Shown here piece after piece: positions 9,262 through 17,738 of a DNA stretch of 64,000 nt (the first letter of the stretch is position 1; every line of letters starts with the position of its first letter). This DNA is from Beijerinckia mobilis (lineage in GTDB: Bacteria; Pseudomonadota; Alphaproteobacteria; Rhizobiales; Beijerinckiaceae). Under the pieces are notes generated by a model. The model did not search any database. It was not told where the DNA came from and was given only the letters and a program-made list of their open reading frames with translations. The stretch lies in contig NZ_JQJH01000004.1 in the NCBI RefSeq assembly GCF_000745425.1, positions 1 to 64,000 of the forward strand. The letters are read 5' to 3'. A program made the translations under genes and the position numbers.

Positions 9262-9366
9262 GAGCGTTTCAGATCTATCAAGAGACGCTTCACTCAAAAA
9301 ATCAGAGCATTTTCAATGCTATGGAATCACGCGAAGCGATTCAACGGTGTCGGAAAATGCTCTAGA
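9262..9366 (-). repeat. Composite palindromic repeat, copy B (two palindromes)
   Basis: On the minus strand: palindrome 1 (9304-9366) with outer arms AGAGCATTTT/AAAATGCTCT and centre GAATC-ACGCGAAGC-GATTC, then a T-run, then palindrome 2 (9262-9291) with arms AGCGTTTC/GAGACGCT. The same two-part arrangement occurs near 19.8, 26.3 and 54.4 kb. The T-run after palindrome 1 makes it terminator-like on the minus strand. Confidence 0.75.
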
Positions 9367-9422
9367 GCCACTTTTGTTTGAACAAAATCGCTGTGCGATT
9401 CGAGGGCATTGAAAAGGCTCTT
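9364..9422. repeat. Diverged palindromic repeat, copy B2
   Basis: It directly follows copy B and shares outer words GAGCCACTTT and AAAAGGCTCTT and the centre AATCGC-TGTGCGATT. It is read as a degenerate member of the same family placed in tandem. Confidence 0.5.
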
Positions 9423-9486
9423 GTTTTTATGTGGAGCAGATCGGGCACATCTGATCATGCTCTAGGCGATACGCGGAAGTCGGCTT

Positions 9487-9711
9487 TCATAGGAATCTTG
9501 TGCTTGCAGCACAGGAACCTACGGGGCGTGGAAGCTCGATTTCGCTGATCAGGCGACGCAGAGAATCGTAGGCAAGGGCGAGATAGAGATCGACCATCGG
9601 ATCGTCGAGACCTACCGCGTCGTGCGCAAGAGCTTCGATTCCGGCGGCGAGGCCGAGTGCGTGATCGATGCGGCTGGTCTCGTGCGAAGATGTTTCAAGC
9701 GGCTTTGACAT
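9487..9711 (-). CDS. Small hypothetical protein overlapping the end of luxI
   Basis: 74 residues, starting 17 bases inside the end of luxI in another frame, so its translation is probably coupled to luxI. The sequence is mildly acidic and helical-looking, with IEALAHDAVGLDDPMVDLYLALAYDSLRRLISEIELP in its middle; no signal peptide or membrane segment is seen. I do not recognise the family. The compositional evenness and position argue that it is a real gene in the luxI transcript, possibly a regulator or partner of quorum sensing, but that role is only a guess from location. Confidence 0.55.
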   Translation of the reverse strand: MSKPLETSSHETSRIDHALGLAAGIEALAHDAVGLDDPMVDLYLALAYDSLRRLISEIELPRPVGSCAASTRFL

Positions 9712-10309
9712 CGACTTCCATCTCCTTCGTGAGGCCTGTCATCGAGCGAATGTTGTTTTCGAGAGCTGGATGAATGTCCTGTAGACCAAAATAGATCGAC
9801 GGACGCGTTGAATGATTGTGTCCGAGGATGATCTTGTTGACGCCGCAGCGACGCCAAACGCGGTGCAGGCTCGCTTCATAGATGGAGGTCACCTGAGTTA
9901 CGCCGTGTTCCAGGCTGAACTGGCAGATGCCGAGAATGAGTTCGCAAGCGGTGCGCGAAATCCCGTTAGGTTGAATGACTTGGTCGTTGAAGACGACGAA
10001 GCGCGTGATCTCCCAAATCGTTGGAGAGCGAATCACGATGTCAGGAAACATTTTGTTGAAGACACTGACTGCCATATGCTCGCTGAGCGTATTCAGTAGG
10101 CGGACAGATCCGTATAACTCGCCGTTGTTGCCGAGGACGCAAAGATAGACGGAATCATCACGATCGAACTCATCGATTTCGAGATTGTCTTCGTTGACCT
10201 TGACGTCCCAGTTCTTCTGATCGTGAAAAATGATCCGCCGCTGACGGAACATTTCCGTAAACAGTTCCGGTTTCTCGTCTCTTTCGTAACCATACAACGT
10301 CATTAACAT
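9695..10309 (-). CDS. luxI: Acyl-homoserine-lactone synthase, LuxI family
   Basis: 204 residues. It makes an N-acyl-homoserine lactone signal from S-adenosylmethionine and an acyl donor. All the classic LuxI-family positions are present: Arg24, Phe28, Trp34, Glu44, Asp46, Asp49, Arg70, Phe84, Glu100 and Arg103 (within IWEITRFVV). The acyl chain cannot be told from sequence. The start at 10309 has AGGA six bases upstream. The gene lies downstream of the luxR-type gene on the same strand, and a dyad resembling a lux box lies about 57-80 bases upstream, fitting autoinduction. A small overlapping gene follows. Confidence 0.92.
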   Translation of the reverse strand: MLMTLYGYERDEKPELFTEMFRQRRIIFHDQKNWDVKVNEDNLEIDEFDRDDSVYLCVLGNNGELYGSVRLLNTLSEHMAVSVFNKMFPDIVIRSPTIWEITRFVVFNDQVIQPNGISRTACELILGICQFSLEHGVTQVTSIYEASLHRVWRRCGVNKIILGHNHSTRPSIYFGLQDIHPALENNIRSMTGLTKEMEVDVKAA

Positions 10310-10365
10310 GGGAGTTCCTCGCGGGAGGGGAATGACCCATGTTTTATGCTTTACCTATAAAATAA

Positions 10366-10389
10366 ACCTATTCCCCAAATCGGGGAGGT
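10366..10389 (-). promoter_or_regulatory. Candidate lux box upstream of luxI
   Basis: A 24-base dyad reads, on the minus strand, ACCT-CCCC-GATTT-GGGG-AAT-AGGT. Arms ACCT/AGGT and CCCC/GGGG flank a short AT-rich centre, like lux-type boxes bound by LuxR dimers. It lies about 57-80 bases before the luxI start and touches the end of the luxR HTH frame (stop codon at 10389-10391). A weak intrinsic terminator for luxR is the alternative, though no T-run follows directly. Confidence 0.5.
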
Positions 10390-10580
10390 CAGCGAATGAG
10401 ACCGGCCCGGATGGCTTTGGCGACGGCATGAACGCGGTTCAACGCGGCGAGTTTGTAGCGTGCGGAATCGAGATGCGCCTTCACGGTTTCCGGTGAAATC
10501 GACATGATGAGAGCCGTGTCATCAATTGTTTTCCCTTCCGCAGACCAGCTCAATGCTTCGATCTCTCTCTTCTCGTAATT
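10389..10580 (-). pseudogene. LuxR-type HTH domain, out of frame with the ligand-binding domain
   Basis: The minus-strand frame ending with a TGA at 10391-10389 encodes REIEALSWSAEGKTIDDTA, then ISPETVKAHLDSARYKLAALNRVHAVAKAIRAGLI. This is an unmistakable LuxR/FixJ-type DNA-binding helix-turn-helix with the ordinary helix spacing. It is not in frame with the upstream ligand-binding domain: the frame is lost in a GA-rich tract (plus strand about 10561-10574). Removing one GA unit, or adding two, would restore a full-length LuxR protein reading TRRE(RE)IEALSW. It has no start codon or ribosome site of its own that I can recognise. Confidence 0.8.
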
Positions 10581-11197
10581 GTGTTGATATCAATCCCATC
10601 GTCCTTGATATTCATTTCGAAGGCGCGCTGCTGAACGAAATGAGCGACGTGGACCATATCGCGGACGAGCTCATAATGGCGCGCCTGCCATTCCTGCTGA
10701 TTATTGTCTGCAGTCAGGCAGAACAGGGCCCAGAGCCCATTGGTCGGCCCTCTGACGGGTATGGTCAAGCCTTGCCTTCCAACACCGAACTCGGTTGCTT
10801 CGCCGAAGAATTTCTGGACTTTCGGAGATTTACGGGGAAGCTTGGCCCAATCGATAGGCAGAAGAGAACGGGCCCCTATATTAATAACGGGATCAAGATT
10901 AACGTAATTATTATCCCGATAATGCGAAATCCATTCTTCTGTATAAGTTCCTAACGTATAGGGGTTTGTTATAGTACATCCTGGAAGGCTTGGGCAAATA
11001 TAAAATATATTCTTTAAATCGTAGTGTGATTTAATGGAGACGATAAATTCTTCCAGGGTTTTTTCGGAAAGATTACTTTCAAGATCAAGCAACTTTGTGA
11101 TGCTTATCGTTTCCATTGGACTGGACACTGTGGCAGGCGACGTGGAATGAACGAGCGATGGTGAGGCGATGACCGAATTCATTTTCGCTGCGCACAT
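10550..11197 (-). CDS. luxR: LuxR-family autoinducer-binding protein, truncated by frameshift
   Basis: 215 residues covering only the N-terminal signal-binding domain. Hallmark residues are visible in YTEEWISHYRDNNYVNLDPV and in LLPIDWAKLP (the conserved Trp, Tyr, Asp, Trp of the acyl-homoserine lactone pocket). It ends in INTITRRERSKH just as the linker meets the helix-turn-helix; the rest of the HTH follows in another frame (see the adjacent entry). As written it would bind signal but not DNA. It could be a true pseudogene, a phase-variable allele or a sequencing error in the GA tract. The start at 11197 is the first ATG; a later Met (METISITK, 11116) is possible. Confidence 0.8.
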   Translation of the reverse strand: MCAAKMNSVIASPSLVHSTSPATVSSPMETISITKLLDLESNLSEKTLEEFIVSIKSHYDLKNIFYICPSLPGCTITNPYTLGTYTEEWISHYRDNNYVNLDPVINIGARSLLPIDWAKLPRKSPKVQKFFGEATEFGVGRQGLTIPVRGPTNGLWALFCLTADNNQQEWQARHYELVRDMVHVAHFVQQRAFEMNIKDDGIDINTITRRERSKH

Positions 11198-11906
11198 GAA
11201 ACGCGTCGTCCTAGATTGAGCTTCGGATGAGTGGCTTATTTAAACATTTTTGTCGACAAAAGTTTGCCTGACGGATCATTGTTTGTCACGATTTGGCCCG
11301 AATCCGTCCAACAACCGTAAGTCGTAAAATTCGGCCGAAGAAATGGATTTTGCCGATATAAGATTTCAAGCGGGCGAAAATAGACGCGTAGATTAAGAAG
11401 AAAAATTCGCGATTATCATGAAAACTTATCCGAAAAAACATCCGGTCCAGACTTTCCGGTGCGACTCGAAGCCGTTTTGAGGAAAGAAGAAGAATTGTCC
11501 CATTGCCCGTATCTCACTTCCTGAGCCAGAGGTAAACGCGGGATGATAAACTAAAATTTATAATAACGCTGATCTGCAACTTCCGGTTTCCTATATCACA
11601 AAAAAGTGATCATAAGAAGTCTCGAGCTTAGCGGTCCCTGCAAAAAGAACGCTCTTTTAAATAGAGTTTGCACGCTGCCTTGGCATGAAGGAAAATTAAT
11701 GGAGAAGGCGCCAATCGAGTGACCCAGCAAATGGTGGCTCATTTTCGATGAAGGAATGCATCGTGCGCTGACAGGTCGCGACCGTGATAGAGCGCCGGAA
11801 TATTGCTCGAAGCATTGGGGCTCCACCGCGACGTTTCAATTGATCATGAGCGAGTGGCGACGCGAATCGACGGCAAATTACGCGCGTAAACAACTAAAAA
11901 ATAGGC
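11198..11906. other. AT-richer intergenic region upstream of luxR
   Basis: About 700 bases with no convincing gene; base composition looks visibly richer in A/T than the flanking genes. It should contain the luxR promoter. Short minus-strand frames around 11596-11893 have no recognisable protein features. A GTCGACAAAAGTTTG stretch near 11252 is unremarkable. Confidence 0.5.
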
Positions 11907-12620
11907 TTATTCTTCGATAAAGCCTATCGAGAGGTCAAAGAGATTGTCGGAAGTCGGTGTTATGTTTTCTGCCCCCTCATCTTGTTGAGCCGCGGTCCTG
12001 AAGGGCGAAAAACTCAGGCGATGAATGGGGCAGGGCCCATGATCCATAATGGCTGAAAGATGCATGCGCGTTGCATAACCGACGTGATGGTTAAAACCAT
12101 AGGCTGGATAAAGCCTGGCAAAGTGGTGCATGAGGCGGTCGCGCGCGACTTTCGCGACGATTGAGGCTGCGGCAATCGACAGTGAGCGCGCATCTCCCTT
12201 GATGATCGTTTCGCCGGGACAAATGAGATCCGTCGGCATGTCATTGCCATCAATGAGGACGTAATCGGGTGTCTCATCGAGCGCCGCCAGTGCGCGACGC
12301 ATGGCCATCAAAGTGGCTTGGCGAATGTTGATCCGGTCGATTTCCTGCGCACAGACAAAGGCGATGGAGACCGCTGCAGCCTTTTCCAGAATTGTTGTAT
12401 AGAGCGCGTCGCGCTGTGTGCAGCTCAAAGCCTTGGAATCATTCAGTCCCTTCGGTAGCCGTGCCGGGTTGAGAATGACCGCAGCCGCCGTCACCGGGCC
12501 GGCAAGTGGACCCCGGCCGACCTCGTCAACTCCGGCAATCCTTCCGAAGCCGCTTTTACGCAGGCGTTTTTCCAGGTTGAAATCGGGAGTAGCGGGAAAG
12601 AGAGCAGTCGGCTTGACCAT
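11907..12620 (-). CDS. rnhB: Ribonuclease HII
   Basis: 237 residues. It cuts the RNA strand of RNA-DNA hybrids and removes single ribonucleotides from DNA. The active-site motif GVDEVGRGPLAGPV (Asp32, Glu33) opens the RNase HII domain. A second acidic position is in YVLIDGND and a third in SIVAKVARDRLM, while LNDSKAL and GYATRMH are further conserved blocks. The C-terminal ~30 residues (after HRLSFSPFR) form a tail that is not part of the fold. The gene is followed upstream, on the same strand, by a radical SAM gene with a gap of about 180 bases. Confidence 0.95.
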   Translation of the reverse strand: MVKPTALFPATPDFNLEKRLRKSGFGRIAGVDEVGRGPLAGPVTAAAVILNPARLPKGLNDSKALSCTQRDALYTTILEKAAAVSIAFVCAQEIDRINIRQATLMAMRRALAALDETPDYVLIDGNDMPTDLICPGETIIKGDARSLSIAAASIVAKVARDRLMHHFARLYPAYGFNHHVGYATRMHLSAIMDHGPCPIHRLSFSPFRTAAQQDEGAENITPTSDNLFDLSIGFIEE

Positions 12621-12800
12621 GGAACCTCAATGAGAAGTCTCTACCATGATGCCGCCCGACAGGCTTTTTGACCAGAAAATTTAAAATGATCGACCAGGTC
12701 GATGGAAAAACCCGGCCATTGCCGTGCCAGCCTGGGCCTCGGGGGGAAGGGATGGCTCTTCGTTGCACGGCAAATCTTTCTCCGGCAAAAATGGTTTCCT

Positions 12801-13991
12801 TTAAAAAAGACTGAGTTGCGCCGATTCCTGTACCGGATGCTGGAACAGATCGGTGCGCAGACGTTTGTGGGATTTTGTGTAGCCAAGTTTCGCCATGGCG
12901 ATTTCGAACCGCCGGCCCACCATCCAGGCATAGGGCCCAGTTCCGGTCATTCTTTTGCCGAAAGTGGCGTCGTAAAGCTTGCCGCCGCGCACCGACTGGA
13001 CCAGAGACAGCACATGTCGCGCTTTGCCCGGAAAATGTTGAACAAGCCATTCGGCGAAGAGGTCGCGCAATTCGAGCGGCAGCCGCAGCATCACGTAGCC
13101 GGCTTCTCGTACACCCATGGCGTAAGCGCGCGTGAGAATGGCTTCGATTTCGCCGTCATTGAGAGCGGGAATGATCGGGGCGACAAGCAGGCTGACAGGA
13201 ATACCGGCCTCGGTCAAAATTCGCATGGCTTCGAGACGTCGTTCCGGCGTGCTCGCGCGTGGTTCCATCTTGCGGGCTAGATCAGCATCGAGCGTCGTTA
13301 CCGAAATCGCTACTTTGACGAGACCTTTCTGCGCCATGGGGCCGAGCAGATCGAGGTCACGAAGGATAAGTGCTGATTTCGTCACGATGGCGACTGGATG
13401 ATTGGTGCGTGCGAAAATTTCGAGAATTTGCCGGGTGATCCTCTGCTGCCTTTCGATCGGCTGGTAGGGATCGGTGTTCGTGCCGATGGCGATGGTTTTG
13501 GGTCGGTAGGATTGTGCCGACAATTCCCGTTCAAGCACTGCCGCTGCACTGGTTTTGGCGAAAAGCTTTGTTTCAAAATCGAGGCCGGGCGAGAGCCCCT
13601 GATAGGCGTGGGTCGGCCGCGCGAAACAATAGATGCAGCCATGTTCGCAGCCGCGATAAGGGTTGATTGAACGGTCGAAACCGACGTCGGGGGAATCGTT
13701 CTGCGTGATAAGCGAACGGACTTTCTCGGGGGTAACGCAAGTTGCGAGCGGCGGCGGCTCTTCATAGGTCCAGCCGTCCTGTTCTCGCTGGCGGGTTTCC
13801 TTTTCAAAGCGGCCGACGCGATTGGTGACGGCGCCGCGTCCACGCCGTTCCTGGGGCGGTGTTATATCTTTGAGGGACAGATCTTTGAAGGAAATGTGAT
13901 CGAGTGGCCCGCGCTCGGCGCTTTTCCGCACCTTGGCAAAGATCTGTGGCTTGGCCACTGTTTGTTTCAGGAGAAGCCCAGTCTCCGCCAT
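12801..13991 (-). CDS. PA0069-type radical SAM protein (spore photoproduct lyase-like fold)
   Basis: About 396 residues from the chosen start. The radical SAM cluster motif is CEHGCIYC (C-x3-C-x2-C, near residue 115), preceded by the family stretch FDRSINPYRG; TNTDPYQPIE and VTKSALILRDLDLL are further conserved segments of this subfamily. Such proteins bind a 4Fe-4S cluster and S-adenosylmethionine; the reaction of this subfamily is not established. The start is uncertain: frame opens further upstream (14048), and ATGs at 14006 and 13991 are both plausible. I chose 13991 because the sequence beginning MAETGLL follows a GGAATG-like site. Confidence 0.88.
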   Translation of the reverse strand: MAETGLLLKQTVAKPQIFAKVRKSAERGPLDHISFKDLSLKDITPPQERRGRGAVTNRVGRFEKETRQREQDGWTYEEPPPLATCVTPEKVRSLITQNDSPDVGFDRSINPYRGCEHGCIYCFARPTHAYQGLSPGLDFETKLFAKTSAAAVLERELSAQSYRPKTIAIGTNTDPYQPIERQQRITRQILEIFARTNHPVAIVTKSALILRDLDLLGPMAQKGLVKVAISVTTLDADLARKMEPRASTPERRLEAMRILTEAGIPVSLLVAPIIPALNDGEIEAILTRAYAMGVREAGYVMLRLPLELRDLFAEWLVQHFPGKARHVLSLVQSVRGGKLYDATFGKRMTGTGPYAWMVGRRFEIAMAKLGYTKSHKRLRTDLFQHPVQESAQLSLF

Positions 13992-14055
13992 AGCGCACCC
14001 ATTCATTCCATCTTTGTTCCGAAAATGATGAGAACAAAAATAGAACAAATGAGGC

Positions 14056-15282
14056 TTATGTCAAATGGTCCTGTGGATAATTCTGTGGCTGGTAAAGCCA
14101 ATCATAGCGCGCGAGCGCCTGTTCGGGCGCGGTGAAGCGCATGACCATGTCGCGGGCGAAAGCGGCTGGTCCCTTGAGGTGATAGAGGCTTGCCTGTTTG
14201 TGTGAGGCTGCCTGTACCCGGCTCGCCCGCGCCAGGCGCACAGATTGATAGGCTTGGAAGGCTGCTTCGATATTTCCGGGTTTACGCAGCGCACTGGCGA
14301 GTGCCGCCGCATCTTCGATGGCCTGTGCCGCGCCCTGGGCAAGAAAGGGCAGCATGGGATGAGCTGCATCGCCAAGGAGGGTAACACGCGCCGCGCTCCA
14401 AAATGGCAGGGGAGGAAAAGCGACGAGGGGATGTGTGCGCCATTGCGGCGCGGCGGCGAGCAGGTCTTGCGCGGGCTTGGCCCAGTTTGAAAAACGGCGC
14501 GAGAGGACCGCAGGATCGCCACTTCCCGCCCAAAAGGGCTCTTTGGCGGAGGCCGCCGACGCTGTTTCGACCACCGCCACGACATTGACGACCTTGCCCT
14601 GGCGCAAAGGATAATGAACGAGATGCGTATCCGCACCGAGCCAGAGATTGGTACGCGGCAAGAGCAGATCGGCGCTGACCTTTTCCGCCGGAACAAGCGC
14701 GCGCCAGGCGATGCGTTGACGCCGGCCTGTCGGTTGCGCCGGCGGTAGGCCGGCGGCGGCAAGCAGGCGCGCACGGGTGAAGGAATGCACGCCATCGGCG
14801 CCAATCAGGCAATCGCCTTCGAATGTGCGTTTGACGGCACCCTGTTTGACGACCAGGCGGATGCCCCGGCCGTGCGTCGCAAAACCCGCGACTTCCATGC
14901 CGAGCATCAAGCTGATGTCCTTATGAGCTGCCAGCGTTTCCAGAAGCGCGCGCTGAAGATCGGCGCGATGCGCCACGAGATAGGGGGCGCCCCAACGGCT
15001 TTCGGCGTCGAGCAGTGGCAGGGTCAAAAGCGCCGAGGCATCGCGCGCGCGCCGCAGGATCAGGCCCCGCGGTTGCAGGGCCGCCTTCGCCAGATGGGGA
15101 AGCACGCCGATCGTGCGGAGGATGGAACTGGCGTTAGGAGAAAGCTGTAGCCCGGCGCCGACTTCTTCCAGGACGGGCGCCTGTTCGAAAAGACTGACGC
15201 GCCAGCCCTGGCGAGCAAGACAGAGAGCCGCGGTGAGGCCCCCGATGCCGGCTCCGGCGATAAGCGCATGAGGCTGCGGCAT
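14056..15282 (-). CDS. FAD-dependent monooxygenase (salicylate hydroxylase-like)
   Basis: 408 residues. The FAD-binding Rossmann motif is GAGIGGLTAALCLARQGW (about 9-26), the family's DG motif lies in LIGADGVHSFTR, and the GD motif is in VTLLGDAAHPMLPFLAQGAAQAIEDA (about 295-320). Members use NAD(P)H and oxygen to hydroxylate aromatic compounds; the substrate is unknown. No dedicated ring-cleavage genes lie beside it, so the pathway cannot be inferred. It shares the strand with the radical SAM gene but not an obvious operon. An Ala-rich composition and GC-rich codons look native to the window. Confidence 0.88.
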   Translation of the reverse strand: MPQPHALIAGAGIGGLTAALCLARQGWRVSLFEQAPVLEEVGAGLQLSPNASSILRTIGVLPHLAKAALQPRGLILRRARDASALLTLPLLDAESRWGAPYLVAHRADLQRALLETLAAHKDISLMLGMEVAGFATHGRGIRLVVKQGAVKRTFEGDCLIGADGVHSFTRARLLAAAGLPPAQPTGRRQRIAWRALVPAEKVSADLLLPRTNLWLGADTHLVHYPLRQGKVVNVVAVVETASAASAKEPFWAGSGDPAVLSRRFSNWAKPAQDLLAAAPQWRTHPLVAFPPLPFWSAARVTLLGDAAHPMLPFLAQGAAQAIEDAAALASALRKPGNIEAAFQAYQSVRLARASRVQAASHKQASLYHLKGPAAFARDMVMRFTAPEQALARYDWLYQPQNYPQDHLT

Positions 15283-15346
15283 GGATGTCGTCTTGGGCTT
15301 TGGCCAGGTCTTGGGCTAGGGCTTGGGAAACGGCAGAGACACGCGC

Positions 15347-15607
15347 TCAGGCGGCAGCCGCGCCGGCGGTTTCTACCGGCTCGAAGCGGCATTCCGCTGG
15401 CTCGCAGCCGCCGTGCAGGCTCGCGTCATAGACATAATGGGTCGAGCAATAGGGGCAGATCGCATCTGAACTATCGCCCATATCGATGAAAATATGCGGA
15501 TGATCGAAAGGTGGCAGGGCGCCGACGCACATGAATTCCTTGGCGCCCACCCGCACCGCTTCGACGCCGGGCTGGTTGTGAAAATGGGGAGTGCTGTGCG
15601 AAGCCAT
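15347..15607 (-). CDS. CHCC-type zinc-finger domain protein
   Basis: 86 residues with the zf-CHCC pattern: FMCVGALPPFDHPHIFIDMG, then ICPYCSTHYVYD. Cys27, His38 and the CPYC pair would bind one zinc. The domain is related to the NDUFS6/complex I accessory subunit and is widespread as a short stand-alone protein in alphaproteobacteria, where its role is not settled. The C-terminus has an extra Cys pair region (HGGCEPAECRFEP). Lies about 65 bases upstream of the monooxygenase gene, same strand, so it may lead a small transcript. Confidence 0.88.
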   Translation of the reverse strand: MASHSTPHFHNQPGVEAVRVGAKEFMCVGALPPFDHPHIFIDMGDSSDAICPYCSTHYVYDASLHGGCEPAECRFEPVETAGAAAA

Positions 15608-15949
15608 GCGAAACCCGATCCCTTGAAGTCATGGATATTCAAAATCGCCATATCGTCACGCGGGCGACAGGATTCGACGGCAAGCTTTAAGCGATCAGAT
15701 CCGGATTGGATAGGGGCCGAATGTCAGGTTTGATGCATTCGTGATCAGTTTGCTCGCGCGATCAATCTGCTTGATCCATCAGGCTCAAGGCCGCAAAAGC
15801 TTATCGACTTCCGCCTTGACCAGCATAGGTCGCGTGGGTGGTGCCTCCGGCATCTGCTTCCCAAGGGGAACAAGCCATGAAGAAGGCGGCGACAGGGGAA
15901 GTCATGGAGACAAAGGGCGGCAGGAATCTGGCGAGAGAATCCGGAAGAT
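15608..15949. other. Divergent intergenic region
   Basis: About 340 bases between two divergent genes, so it should hold both promoters. I see no further gene, repeat or recognisable operator. Confidence 0.5.
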
Positions 15950-16723
15950 ATGGTCATGCAGGAATTTTCGGCGCGCGGAGTGCGACTGGCCTTCATCGAC
16001 GAGCCGCCAGTCGGCGCGGATCGAGGGGAACCGATTCTCCTTATTCATGGTTTTGCTTCGACGCACGCGATCAATTGGGTCTTTCCGCAATGGGTGAAAA
16101 CGCTGACGGAAGATGGCCGTCGCGTCATTGCGCTCGACAATCGCGGCCATGGGCGCAGCGAGAAATTCTATGATCCCGCAGCCTATCACATCAATGAGAT
16201 GAGCGGCGACGCTCTGGCGCTTCTCGATCATCTTGGCATAGCGCAAGCGGATGTCATGGGCTATTCGATGGGCGCGAGGATCAGCGCCTATCTGACAGCC
16301 ACCGAGCCGCAACGTGTCCGCTCGGTCATTCTTGCCGGGCTTGGCTATCACCTCGTGGATGGCGCGGGCCTGCCGCTCGGCATAGCCGAGGCGATGGAGG
16401 CGCCCTCGCTGGCCACCCTGACCGATCCGGCCCAGCGCATGTTCCGCAGTTTCGCCGAGGCCACGAAGAGCGATCTCAAGGCGCTTGCGGCCTGCATCCG
16501 GGGCGCCCGCCAGACGATGACGCGTGAGCAGATCGCTTCCATCCGCCAGCCGTCCCTCGTCGCGGTGGGAACCGCCGACGACATTGCAGGCGATCCGGAA
16601 CATCTCGTGGCACTTTTGCCAGCCGGCCATTATCTGCCGATTCCCGGCCGCGATCACAATCGGGCTGTCGGCGATCCCGCCTATAAGAAGGGTGTGGTCG
16701 AATTCTTGCTAAATAGACCTTGA
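15950..16723 (+). CDS. Alpha/beta-fold hydrolase
   Basis: 257 residues. The hydrolase fold is shown by the oxyanion-loop motif LLIHGFAST (about 30-38), DNRGHGRS (63-70), the nucleophile elbow GYSMGAR with Ser106, and a terminal histidine in PGRDHNRAVGD. Likely an esterase or C-C hydrolase acting in the cytoplasm; no signal peptide and no substrate clue. Start is either the ATG at 15950 or the one at 15956; I kept the first. No operon partner: cysE follows after a 170-base gap. Confidence 0.88.
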   Translation: MVMQEFSARGVRLAFIDEPPVGADRGEPILLIHGFASTHAINWVFPQWVKTLTEDGRRVIALDNRGHGRSEKFYDPAAYHINEMSGDALALLDHLGIAQADVMGYSMGARISAYLTATEPQRVRSVILAGLGYHLVDGAGLPLGIAEAMEAPSLATLTDPAQRMFRSFAEATKSDLKALAACIRGARQTMTREQIASIRQPSLVAVGTADDIAGDPEHLVALLPAGHYLPIPGRDHNRAVGDPAYKKGVVEFLLNRP

Positions 16724-16892
16724 AAGACGTATGCACAAAAATCTTGGCGAGCTTTGCCTAGACATTCATCAGGCACTGCGCCTCGCTCGTCAAACTGATC
16801 GTTACCCCCCGATCCTGCCGGAGGATCGAGGAATCAAGGCTAACCCGAGGCGAATCGTTGGGCGGGTCTTTGAACCGGCCGGGAGATGAAAA

Positions 16893-17738
16893 GTGACCCA
16901 TGCCTTGCAAGCGACAGCCAAAGCGATGGGGCTTCCGCAAGCCGATCCGATTTATGCCAAGCTACGGGCCGAGGCGGAGGCCACCGTCCGTCATGAGCCG
17001 GAACTCGCCGGCTTCGTCTTCTCGACCATCCTGAACAAGGATACGCTCGAATCCATCATTATTCATCGCCTGGCGGCACGGCTGGGACATCCGGATGTTC
17101 CCGCCGATCTCATTCGGGCGACCTATCTCGATATTATCGAGCAACAGCCGGCGATAGGACAGGCGTTTCGTGCCGATATAGCCGCTGTGGTCGATCGCGA
17201 TCCCGCCTGCACACGCATTCTGGAGCCGGTCCTGTTTTTCAAGGGATTTCATGCGATCCAGACCTACCGGCTGGCGCATGCGCTTTGGGAGGCGGGGCGG
17301 ACGGATTTCGCGCTCTATCTGCAAAGCCGGTCGTCCGAGGTTTTTCAGACGGATATCCATCCTGCCGCGCGAATCGGCAAAGGCATCTTTCTTGATCATG
17401 CGACCGGGCTTGTCGTTGGTTCAACGACGGTCATTGATGACGACGTATCGATGCTTCAGGATGTGACGCTTGGCGGTACCGGCAAGGAAAGCGGCGATCG
17501 GCATCCGAAAATCCGGCAGGGGGTTCTGATCGGTGCAGGCGCCAAGATTCTCGGCAATATAGAAATCGGCCGCTGTTCGCGTATCGCCGCTGGTTCGGTT
17601 GTCTTGCGTCCGGTGCCGGACCACAAAACGGTCGCTGGCGTCCCCGCGAATATTGTCGGTGAGGCGGGTTGCGCCGAACCGTCCCGTTTCATGGACCAGA
17701 TTCTCGCGGATCTGCAAGCTTCCGGCATAGATTTCTGA
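16893..17738 (+). CDS. cysE: Serine O-acetyltransferase
   Basis: 281 residues, full length for CysE. It acetylates L-serine with acetyl-CoA, the first step of cysteine synthesis. The helical N-terminal domain (about 10-145) is followed by the left-handed beta-helix of hexapeptide repeats with DIHPAARIGKGIFLDHATG, VTLGGTGKESGDRHP and GAKILGNIEIG; catalytic His is in LDHATG and in DRHPKI. The start is a GTG at 16893 with GGGAGAT just upstream. It stands alone; no cysK in the window. Confidence 0.95.
   Translation: MTHALQATAKAMGLPQADPIYAKLRAEAEATVRHEPELAGFVFSTILNKDTLESIIIHRLAARLGHPDVPADLIRATYLDIIEQQPAIGQAFRADIAAVVDRDPACTRILEPVLFFKGFHAIQTYRLAHALWEAGRTDFALYLQSRSSEVFQTDIHPAARIGKGIFLDHATGLVVGSTTVIDDDVSMLQDVTLGGTGKESGDRHPKIRQGVLIGAGAKILGNIEIGRCSRIAAGSVVLRPVPDHKTVAGVPANIVGEAGCAEPSRFMDQILADLQASGIDF

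Larger units (their letters stand above)
8868..9486. other. Repeat-rich intergenic region
   Basis: About 620 bases with no convincing gene between the efflux adaptor and the quorum-sensing locus. It holds one composite repeat (9262-9366), a second diverged palindrome directly after it (9364-9422), and a looser related stretch at about 9028-9105 with repeated GAGCATT-like words. Short open frames here lack recognisable features. Confidence 0.6.
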
